DNA of 18,876 bases from a bacterium. Its GTDB lineage: Bacteria > Patescibacteriota > Minisyncoccia > Minisyncoccales > RBG-13-42-11. A program made the translations under genes and the position numbers. This document shows positions 1-4,817 of this stretch, piece by piece (the stretch's first letter is position 1; each line of letters begins with the position of its first letter). A model generated the notes under the pieces. That model made no database searches. It was not told the origin of the DNA and saw only the letters and a program-made list of their open reading frames with translations. The stretch is taken from assembly GCA_030646565.1 (NCBI GenBank), contig JAUSLA010000036.1:1-18876 (forward strand), given 5' to 3'.

Positions 1-25
1 TTTTTGTTTTCCACAGATTTACTAT

Positions 26-54
26 TTGACAGCCTGTCTTAATAGTAATAAAAT
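26..54 (+). promoter_or_regulatory. sigma-70-type promoter of the perR cluster
   Basis: A perfect -35 TTGACA (26-31) and a -10 TAAAAT (49-54) are separated by 17 bases. The predicted transcript start is near 61, about 87 bases before the chosen perR start. A 7-base inverted repeat, TAGTAAT (43-49) and ATTACTA (68-74), overlaps the -10 and the start region and could be an operator. It does not match the classic PerR box, so self-regulation is only inferred. Confidence 0.7.
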
Positions 55-87
55 TTAAATAGGAATGATTACTAATAATAAAACAGG

Positions 88-147
88 GCGATGAAAACTG
101 CGTTTTCATCTTCCCCTTCCCTTTATCCGCCTTTGGCGGAATCGGTA
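88..147 (+). repeat. double-hairpin element (DHE) copy 1, abutting the perR start
   Basis: Stem 1 is GATGAAAAC/GTTTTCATC (90-98 with 102-110, loop TGC). Stem 2 is TCCGCC/GGCGGA (126-131 with 135-140, loop TTT). The right end ATCGGTA directly precedes ATG 148. The element is open in the perR frame and carries its own ATG at 91, so a longer protein is possible. Confidence 0.85.
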
Positions 148-528
148 ATGGAAAGAAATACTAGCCAAAAAGAAATTATTCTGGATTACTTGAGGCGCGT
201 TACTTCCCATCCTTCAGCCGAAAAGGTTTATTTGGACGTAAAAAATAAACTGCCGAGAATCAGCAGGGGAACAGTTTATAGAAATTTAAAAATCCTTAAA
301 GAAAAGGGCAAGGTCTTGGAAATTCCGACAGATGTAAGCCGTTATGATGGGAATATTTCCAACCACGCGCATTTTATCTGCCAGGAATGCGGCAAAATTT
401 TTGACCTTTTTGATTTTTGCGACGATTGCAAGATTCTGAAAAATAAAAAAACAAAGGTCGGAAAAATAAATAAATATCAAATGTATTTTTATGGCCAGTG
501 TTCAAAATGCAAAAATGGCAGAAATTAA
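148..528 (+). CDS. perR: PerR-type Fur-family peroxide-sensing repressor
   Basis: This 126-residue protein is a typical short Fur-family regulator: an N-terminal winged helix (about 5-60, with GTVYRNLKIL as recognition region) and a C-terminal metal-binding dimer domain. All five positions that bind the regulatory metal in Bacillus PerR align: H21, D67 (SRYD), H73, H75 (NHAHFIC) and D86. The structural zinc site is C78-x2-C81 and C118-x2-C121. PerR senses peroxide by iron-catalysed oxidation of the histidines; assigning PerR rather than Fur or Zur is inference from these residues. An in-frame ATG at 91 would add 19 residues encoded wholly by a DHE repeat, so ATG 148 is preferred. It heads a plus-strand cluster with a glycyl-radical domain and superoxide dismutase, which fits an oxygen-stress regulon. 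Confidence 0.85.
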   Translation: MERNTSQKEIILDYLRRVTSHPSAEKVYLDVKNKLPRISRGTVYRNLKILKEKGKVLEIPTDVSRYDGNISNHAHFICQECGKIFDLFDFCDDCKILKNKKTKVGKINKYQMYFYGQCSKCKNGRN

Positions 529-530
529 TT

Positions 531-580
531 ACCGAGCGAGGCGAAGCCGAGAGAAGGTTGAGAAGAACTCAATGTTCTTT
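531..580 (-). repeat. DHE copy 2, inverted, between perR and the glycyl-radical ORF
   Basis: Read on the minus strand this is a close relative of the copy inside the SOD gene: it has GAACATTGAGTTC in place of stem 1, then the linker and a CTCGGCTTCGCCTCGCTCGGT end. The plus-strand ATG at 572 of the next gene lies inside the stem-1 half, so the element supplies the start codon. Confidence 0.75.
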
Positions 581-901
581 AATTGTCATGATTGTAAAAA
601 AGAAATTAAGACTGATGGAAAAGAAATTATAAATGGTTTTCTTTTAAAATATGACGATGGGGGAGAAGTAATAGAGGTCTTTAAATGCCGGCAGTGCTAT
701 GAGAAAAATCCGGGGCTTACAAACTTCAGGTTTTGCGAAGTTTATTCAAGAGTGGTGGGATATTTGCGTCCGGTCCAGCAATGGAATACCGGCAAAAAGC
801 AGGAATTTAAAGAGAGAAAAGAATATTTGACGATGAAGATTGCGTCTTCTCTTAACCTTCATCCCGCTTTGCGGGACTCGGTGTATAAATATAAATATTA
901 A
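572..901 (+). CDS. Stand-alone glycyl-radical domain, NrdD C-terminus-like
   Basis: The 109-residue product is homologous to the extreme C-terminus of class III ribonucleotide reductase. From C55 to Y85 it matches the full NrdD encoded at 4818-8360 in 27 of 31 positions, including the RVVGY loop with the presumed radical glycine G63 and the motif RPVxQWNTGK. The cysteine-to-glycine spacing (C55 to G63) equals that in NrdD. The N-terminal half carries C5-x2-C8 and C39-x2-C42, a likely zinc site, but no nucleotide-reducing barrel, so it cannot be a reductase alone. By analogy with YfiD/GrcA, it may replace an oxygen-cleaved radical domain of NrdD (inference). The last 20 or so residues (from about T87) are encoded by DHE copy 3. 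In-frame ATGs at 491 and 515 overlap perR; 572 is chosen because homology begins just after it. Confidence 0.72.
   Translation: MFFNCHDCKKEIKTDGKEIINGFLLKYDDGGEVIEVFKCRQCYEKNPGLTNFRFCEVYSRVVGYLRPVQQWNTGKKQEFKERKEYLTMKIASSLNLHPALRDSVYKYKY
832..883 (+). repeat. DHE copy 3, encoding the tail of the glycyl-radical ORF
   Basis: Stem 1 is GAAGA/TCTTC (835-839, 845-849) and stem 2 is TCCCGC/GCGGGA (862-867, 871-876, loop TTT), followed by CTCGGT. It is translated in frame as MKIASSLNLHPALRDSV. The stop codon lies 15-18 bases beyond the element. Confidence 0.85.
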
Positions 902-932
902 AGGTCGCGAATTAAAAGTTAAAAATATTTAA

Positions 933-992
933 TAGGCGATGAGGACTTCGTCCTCATATTCACCTTCGCTTTCGCTTCGCGAAAGCTCGGTC
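933..992 (+). repeat. DHE copy 4
   Basis: This is one of the most regular copies: TAGGCG, stem 1 ATGAGGAC/GTCCTCAT (939-946, 950-957, loop TTC), linker TTCACCTTC, stem 2 GCTTTCGC/GCGAAAGC (968-975, 979-986, loop TTC), then TCGGT. It ends two bases before the ATG of the next small gene. Confidence 0.88.
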
Positions 993-993
993 G

Positions 994-1170
994 ATGAGTA
1001 TTCAAGAATTAAAACAAATAAAAAACGACTGCGCATCTTGCAATGTAAAATTCAATGTTTGGATTTCTATGGCAGGATTAGAATCAGAGCGAGAAAGCAT
1101 TGTCAGGAATAATTTTTTTCAGCATTGTCCGGCTTGCAGGACTTTGGAAAAGGAAGAGAAAGAAAAATAG
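994..1170 (+). CDS. Small C4 (zinc-ribbon-like) protein, 58 residues
   Basis: The ORF starts MSIQELKQIKNDCASC and ends EKEEKEK. It has two CxxC pairs, C13/C16 and C45/C48, spaced as in a small zinc ribbon or rubredoxin-like fold, and a charged C-terminal tail. No signal peptide or membrane segment is visible. There is no upstream in-frame start before a stop at 940-942, so ATG 994 at the DHE edge is the only sensible start. I do not recognise the family. Its place between the glycyl-radical domain and superoxide dismutase suggests co-expression with the oxygen-stress genes. The reading frame is short, so some doubt remains about whether it is expressed. Confidence 0.55.
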   Translation: MSIQELKQIKNDCASCNVKFNVWISMAGLESERESIVRNNFFQHCPACRTLEKEEKEK

Positions 1171-1184
1171 ATTTGTAAATTTTA

Positions 1185-1299
1185 AGCGCGAAGAGGACTA
1201 CGTCCTCTTCTTAAACCTTCATCCCGCTTCGCGGGACTTGATAGCGCGAAGAGGACTGCGTCCTCTTCTTGATCTTCATCCCGCTTTGCGGGACTCGAT
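1185..1299 (+). repeat. DHE copies 5a and 5b, tandem pair with 58-base period
   Basis: Two head-to-tail units (1185-1242 and 1243-1299) each have stem 1 GAAGAGGAC/GTCCTCTTC and stem 2 TCCCGC/GCGGGA. They differ at only a few sites (loop TAC versus TGC, TTAAACC versus TTGATC, loop TTC versus TTT). The second unit ends exactly at the sodA ATG (1300). Confidence 0.9.
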
Positions 1300-1959
1300 A
1301 TGGAAAGATTAAATTATTCTTTACCGGAATTGCCTTATGGTTATAAGGATTTGATTCCTTATATATCTGAAGAACAGTTAAGAATTCATCATCAAAAGCA
1401 TCATCAATCATATGTTAACGCGGCTAATCTTCTATTTGAAAAATTAGAAAAAGCCAGACTCGAAGAACATTCGTTCTTCTCAAACCTTCACTCGGCTTCG
1501 CCTCGCTCGGTAGAAGGGGGAATTGATCTTGACTCAAAAGCAACCTTAAAGGAATTATCTTTTCAGGCGGGAGGACACGTCTTACATTCTTTATTTTGGC
1601 AAAATTTAAGCCCAGTCCCAAAAGGCGTTAGAGAACCAAAGGGAAAAATATCAGAGGCAATCAATAGGGAATTTGGCAGCCTTGAAAGGTTTAAGAAAGA
1701 ATTTTCTCAAGCCGCGCTTTCTGTTGAGGGTTCGGGCTGGGCGGCTCTGACTTTTGACAAAGAAAGCCAAAGATTATTAATAATGCAGATAGAAAAACAT
1801 AATTTTAATATTTATCCGACATTTTCGATATTGATGGTTCTGGATGTTTTTGAGCACGCTTATTATATTGACTATAAAAACGAAAGAGCAAAATTTATTG
1901 AAGCATTTTGGAATATCGTGAACTGGGACGAAGCGAATGCAAGGTTTGAGAATATATAG
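1300..1959 (+). CDS. sodA: Iron/manganese superoxide dismutase with an in-frame repeat insertion
   Basis: The enzyme disproportionates superoxide to oxygen and hydrogen peroxide. All four metal ligands of the family are present: H30 (IHHQKHH), H96 (VLHSLFW), D182 and H186 (DVFEHAYY); the gateway tyrosine is Y38. A glycine (G92) sits where iron enzymes usually have glutamine, as in manganese-type enzymes, while the other outer-sphere position appears to be H167 rather than Gln, so metal choice is open. Residues about 55-72 (HSFFSNLHSASPRSVE) are encoded by a DHE and fall in the loop joining the helical hairpin to the GGIDL segment, where typical members have only a few residues. The stop TAG overlaps the first bases of the next DHE. 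No signal peptide is seen, so it is cytosolic. Confidence 0.93.
   Translation: MERLNYSLPELPYGYKDLIPYISEEQLRIHHQKHHQSYVNAANLLFEKLEKARLEEHSFFSNLHSASPRSVEGGIDLDSKATLKELSFQAGGHVLHSLFWQNLSPVPKGVREPKGKISEAINREFGSLERFKKEFSQAALSVEGSGWAALTFDKESQRLLIMQIEKHNFNIYPTFSILMVLDVFEHAYYIDYKNERAKFIEAFWNIVNWDEANARFENI
1459..1512 (+). repeat. DHE copy 6, in frame inside sodA
   Basis: Stem 1 is GAAGAAC/GTTCTTC (1462-1468, 1473-1479), then CAAACCTTCA, a degenerate stem 2 and CTCGGTA. The insertion spans about 54 bases (18 codons), has no stop, and is read in the same frame as the copies at 832-883 and 8899-8958. Confidence 0.85.
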
Positions 1960-2350
1960 TCAAAGAGAACTGCGTCCTCATCTACCCGAGCCGATAGGCG
2001 AAGGGTGGAGATGAACGCAAGTTCATCGACTCACCTTCGCCCCGCTTCGCGGGGCTCGGTAGTCAAAGAGAACTTCGGTCACCCTAGCCGTAGGCGAAGG
2101 GTGGAAAAGAACACGAATGTGTTCTTTGACTCTTTTCCATCTTCGTTTTTGCTACGCAAAAACTCGAGTAGGCGACGAGGACTTCATCCTCGTCTTGACC
2201 TTCGCTTTCGCTGCGCGAAAGCTCGGTATTTGATTCTTCGTTAAATGAGTAGTAAAATAGAGTTTGGTTATTTCGAAGAATAAATGTTCTTCGATTCGTC
2301 CGCCCGAGGCGGACTCGTCAGGCGATGAAGCTTCGCTTCATCTTCACTCA
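1957..2350 (+). repeat. Array of five DHE copies filling the sodA-gltB2 gap
   Basis: This 415-base gap has no credible gene. It holds abutting elements that share TA junctions: 1957-2061 (composite; stem GATGAAC/GTTCATC, stem 2 CCCCGC/GCGGGG), 2060-2170 (composite; stem 2 GTTTTTG/CAAAAAC), 2169-2228 (stems GACGAGGA/TCCTCGTC and GCTTTCGC/GCGAAAGC), 2274-2319 (CGAAGAA/TTCTTCG and GTCCGCC/GGCGGAC) and a half copy at 2320-2350 (GATGAAGC/GCTTCATC). A separate AT-rich perfect inverted repeat, ATTTTTATT/AATAAAAAT (2350-2369), lies just before the next start. Confidence 0.85.
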
Positions 2351-2374
2351 TTTTTATTTCAATAAAAATTCGTT

Positions 2375-3568
2375 ATGGATCAACATCAAATAAAATCAAT
2401 CCAAGATAGGACAAAAAGGGTGCCGGTTTTTGGAGGCCGTTCCCGACAATCTGATAAAAATCATTTTGATGATTTGGTTTTTTTGCCTGCCCAGCTGGCT
2501 AAAAAGCCGGTAGATTATTTTAGAGAAAACATTTCCGCTAAAACCATTATTGGAAAACAAAGCAAAAAACCCATCGAACTTGAAACGCCGATTATAATAG
2601 GAGCTATGAGCTTTGGCGCTTTGAGCAAAGAAACAAAAATTGCTTTAGCCAAGGCATCAACAATCGCGGGCACCATTGAAAACACGGGAGAAGGCGGGGT
2701 TTTACCGGAAGAAAGGAAATTTTCAAAGAGATTGATAATCCAATATAGCACCGGCAGGTTTGGCATTACAGAAGAAGTTCTAAAACAAGCTGACGCCATT
2801 GAAATAAAAATCGGCCAAGGCGCGAAAGGCGGCCAGGGCGGATTGCTTTTGAAAGAAAAAGTGACGGAAGAAATCGCCAAAATCAGAAAAGTTCCATTTG
2901 GCCAGGATATCCATTCGCCAGCTTATCATTTGGATATAAACAATACAGATGATTTAAGAAAAAAAGTGGAATGGCTGAAGGAGGTTACGGGAGGGGTCCC
3001 TATTATAATTAAATTGGCGGCAGGCGACATTGAAAACGATTTGAAAATCGCTGTCCAGGCTGATCCTGATATTATAGCGATTGACGGCAAGGAAGGGGGA
3101 ACGGGAGCGGCTCCGGAAGTTATGCTGAACGAAGTTGGGATACCTACTATTGCCGCCCTATCAAAAGCCAGAGAAACTTTAGATAAGCTTGGAGCAAAGC
3201 AGGAATTATGGATAGGCGGAGGGTTAAATGGAGGCGGGGATTTTGCCAAAGCCATATCTCTGGGAGCGGACGCCGTATTTTGCGCCTTTTCTCTATTGGC
3301 GGCTATGGGTTGCACTTATTGCCAGCTTTGTTATCTTGGAAAATGCCCGAAAGGACTCGCTACCCAAGACCCGGAGTTAAGAAGCAAGCTAGACATAGAA
3401 ATAGCCAGTCAAAATGCCGCAAATTTTATTAAAAATTGCACCGAAGAAATAAAAATGATTGCCGGCGCTTGCGGAGAAAACGATATACATAAGTTATCTA
3501 AAAGTCATTTAAGAGCATTAAACTCTGAAACATCAAAAATAACTAAAACAAAATTAGTTTCAGAATAG
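2375..3568 (+). CDS. Lone FMN/[3Fe-4S] glutamate synthase domain protein (archaeal GltB2-like)
   Basis: This 397-residue protein corresponds to the central synthase domain of glutamate synthase, which binds FMN and a [3Fe-4S] cluster and reduces 2-iminoglutarate to glutamate. A flavin-barrel core is seen in PIIIGAMSFGALS, TGEGG, KIGQGAKGGQGG, HDINN-like and IDGKEGGTGAAP segments. The cluster motif is C313-x5-C319-x4-C324 followed by PKGLATQ, the exact family spacing, with an extra C316. The N-terminal amidotransferase and C-terminal GXGXG domains of full-length GltB are absent and not encoded nearby, as in archaeal split enzymes. The adjacent ferredoxin could donate electrons. Whether it makes glutamate without a glutaminase partner is unknown; a related FMN oxidoreductase role is possible. 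The TAG stop is the first triplet of a DHE. Confidence 0.85.
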   Translation: MDQHQIKSIQDRTKRVPVFGGRSRQSDKNHFDDLVFLPAQLAKKPVDYFRENISAKTIIGKQSKKPIELETPIIIGAMSFGALSKETKIALAKASTIAGTIENTGEGGVLPEERKFSKRLIIQYSTGRFGITEEVLKQADAIEIKIGQGAKGGQGGLLLKEKVTEEIAKIRKVPFGQDIHSPAYHLDINNTDDLRKKVEWLKEVTGGVPIIIKLAAGDIENDLKIAVQADPDIIAIDGKEGGTGAAPEVMLNEVGIPTIAALSKARETLDKLGAKQELWIGGGLNGGGDFAKAISLGADAVFCAFSLLAAMGCTYCQLCYLGKCPKGLATQDPELRSKLDIEIASQNAANFIKNCTEEIKMIAGACGENDIHKLSKSHLRALNSETSKITKTKLVSE

Positions 3569-3671
3569 GCGAAGAAGACAGCGTCTTCTTGAGCCCGCAC
3601 TCCGCTTCGCGGAGCTTGGCTGAAGGGACGAAAGTTCTTCGACTTATCCGCCCCCAGAGGCGGATTCATTT
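3566..3671 (+). repeat. DHE pair between gltB2 and ferredoxin
   Basis: The first unit begins TAGGCG and has stems AAGAAGAC/GTCTTCTT (3572-3579, 3583-3590) and CTCCGC/GCGGAG (3600-3605, 3609-3614). The second has a degraded stem 1 (GAAGGGACGAAAGTTCTTC) and stem 2 TCCGCC/GGCGGA (3647-3652, 3659-3664), and ends a few bases before the ferredoxin ATG. Confidence 0.82.
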
Positions 3672-3845
3672 ATGGAATACATAGTCAATAAAGAAAAGTG
3701 CATTGGCTGCAGCCTCTGCGTAATTGAATGCCCCGGAGGGACAGAGATGAAAGATGATGGAAAAGCGGAAGTGATTGATTCTGAAAATCTGGAAAAATGC
3801 GGAGGAGAAACAGTCTGTCCCTACGGCGCCATAGAAAGTCAGTGA
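3672..3845 (+). CDS. Single-cluster [4Fe-4S] ferredoxin, Thermotoga type
   Basis: The 57-residue protein has C10-x2-C13-x2-C16 plus C49-P, the four ligands of one low-potential [4Fe-4S] cluster. C20 and C43 lie where the Thermotoga maritima ferredoxin has its disulfide. The length and the ending CPYGAIES match that family. It is a small cytosolic electron carrier. It sits directly after the FMN glutamate synthase domain and 22 bases before the thioredoxin-FTR fusion, so it is the obvious electron donor for both (inference). It ends with TGA, which shows that UGA is a stop codon here. Confidence 0.9.
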   Translation: MEYIVNKEKCIGCSLCVIECPGGTEMKDDGKAEVIDSENLEKCGGETVCPYGAIESQ

Positions 3846-3867
3846 ATTCAATAATTTATTTCATTCA

Positions 3868-4458
3868 ATGACGGAAATAACTGACGAAAATTTTGAAAAA
3901 GAAATTGCAGCTTCTCAAAAGCCGATTTTGGTTGATTTTTTTGCTGACTGGTGCAACCCATGCTCTGTATTAGGTCCCATATTAGAAAAAATATCAAAAG
4001 ATTTTGAGGGCAGATTTGTTTTACTTAAAGCTAATCTTGATAATATTCCTCTTACCGCTCAAAAGTTTAACATTGACGTTATACCGACAGTAATACTTTT
4101 TAAGGATGGAAAATCTGTTGACGGTTTTGTCGGTCTGCAGCCAGAGCCGGTTATTAAAAAATGGCTGGAAGAAAAAATAGGAGAGGATGACAAAGACAGC
4201 AGCGCTGAAAAAATCATTGCCGAATATGCGGAGTACGCGAAACAAAACGGTTTTCAGTTAAACCCTGACAAGGGGGTTGTTGAAAAAATAGTCAAGGGTT
4301 TAGTGATGAATGAAAAAAAATACGGGCAAAGATATTGTCCTTGTAGAAGGGTGGCGGGAAATTTAGAAGAAGATAAATCAAAAATTTGTCCCTGCATTTA
4401 TCACCGGGAGGAAATTGAAAAGCTTGGCCATTGTCTTTGTAATTTGTTTGTAAGGTAG
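3868..4458 (+). CDS. Thioredoxin fused to ferredoxin:thioredoxin reductase catalytic domain
   Basis: Residues 1-105 or so are a thioredoxin fold with the active site W28-C-N-P-C32 (usual form WCGPC), the cis-proline stretch DVIPTVILF and no signal peptide. Residues about 112-196 match the catalytic beta subunit of ferredoxin:thioredoxin reductase: NPDKGVVEKIV helix, then C157-P-C159, C174-P-C176-xxH and C189-L-C191. These six cysteines supply the [4Fe-4S] ligands and the redox-active disulfide in the family; the usual CHC is CLC here. One polypeptide could therefore take electrons from ferredoxin and pass them to its own thioredoxin domain. The ferredoxin gene lies just upstream and nrdD just downstream. 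In Methanosarcina barkeri a ferredoxin-dependent disulfide reductase of this family feeds a class III ribonucleotide reductase, so the same role is proposed here. Confidence 0.9.
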   Translation: MTEITDENFEKEIAASQKPILVDFFADWCNPCSVLGPILEKISKDFEGRFVLLKANLDNIPLTAQKFNIDVIPTVILFKDGKSVDGFVGLQPEPVIKKWLEEKIGEDDKDSSAEKIIAEYAEYAKQNGFQLNPDKGVVEKIVKGLVMNEKKYGQRYCPCRRVAGNLEEDKSKICPCIYHREEIEKLGHCLCNLFVR

Positions 4459-4465
4459 AGGCTTG

Positions 4466-4498
4466 CCCCCATACCTAATTTCTGATTAGGTGTGGGGG
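4466..4498 (+). other. Strong hairpin after the thioredoxin-FTR gene
   Basis: A 14-base stem, CCCCCATACCTAAT with ATTAGGTGTGGGGG (one T-G wobble), closes a 5-base loop eight bases past the stop. There is no T-run after it, so it is more likely an mRNA 3' end protector or half of a double terminator with the hairpin at 4519-4553. Confidence 0.55.
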
Positions 4499-4518
4499 TG
4501 TGCATAACCCGAAAAATT

Positions 4519-4553
4519 AAGAGGAGTTGGCTAAATTTGACCCCTCTTTTTTT
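4519..4553 (+). terminator. Rho-independent terminator of the redox cluster
   Basis: AAGAGG (4519-4524) pairs with CCTCTT (4543-4548), followed by a run of Ts to 4553. The loop is long (18 bases) with partial internal pairing. The -35 of the following promoter (4537-4542) lies inside the loop. Confidence 0.55.
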
Positions 4554-4565
4554 ACGAGATAAAAT
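4537..4565 (+). promoter_or_regulatory. Promoter of nrdD
   Basis: TTGACC (4537-4542), 17-base spacer, TAAAAT (4560-4565). The -10 hexamer and spacing are the same as in the perR promoter. The predicted start near 4572 leaves a 246-base untranslated leader that begins with the hairpin CCGAAAGCG/CGCTTTCGG (4578-4586, 4608-4616). Confidence 0.6.
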
Positions 4566-4608
4566 GTAATAATCTTTCCGAAAGCGATTTACGAATGTAC
4601 AAATTTGC

Positions 4609-4670
4609 GCTTTCGGCTACGAATTAATACGAATAAATCATTCGTATATTTTATTCGTATATTCGTAGGG
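4609..4670. repeat. AT-rich ATTCGTA repeat block in the nrdD leader
   Basis: Several copies of TACGAAT and its complement ATTCGTA lie in inverted and direct order and end in ATTCGTAGGGT. The same block type, ending in the same ATTCGTAGGGT on the minus strand, lies upstream of rpmB at 14831-14878. This family is distinct from the DHE. Confidence 0.6.
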
Positions 4671-4817
4671 TAGTCAAAGAGAACTTCGTTCACCCGAGCC
4701 CGCAGGCGAAGGGTGAAAAAGAACGAACGTTCTTTGACTCTTTTCCACCTTCGTCCCGCACCCGAGCGAAGCGAAGGGTAAAGAAGAACGAAAGTTCTTC
4801 GCAAAGCGGGACTCGGT
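4671..4817 (+). repeat. Nested composite of DHE copies abutting nrdD
   Basis: The outer element (TAGTCAAAGAG to CTCGGTA) has a large stem, CGAAGGGTG/CACCTTCG-like, around GAACGAACGTTC. Its stem 2, CCCGC with GCGGG, is split by an inverted copy (about 4760-4801, ACCCGAGCGAAGCGAAGG to AAGTTCTTC). The first 88 bases are nearly identical to 12078-12168. The element ends exactly at the nrdD ATG. Confidence 0.82.

Noticed and set aside
91..147. Extra 19 N-terminal residues of PerR from ATG 91
   Set aside because: The segment is entirely a DHE copy, while Fur-family homology begins near ATG 148; use of ATG 91 cannot be excluded.
1100..1312. 70-codon plus-strand frame
   Set aside because: It overlaps the 58-residue C4 gene and runs through the tandem DHE pair; its peptide is repeat translation (LHPASRDL, LHPALRDS) without a credible start.
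2005..2244. 79-codon frame in the sodA-gltB2 gap
   Set aside because: It lies wholly within the DHE array; composition and content are repeat-derived.
1957..2350. CRISPR array
   Set aside because: Repeated hairpins abut each other, vary in length and lack unique spacers of uniform size; no cas gene is present.
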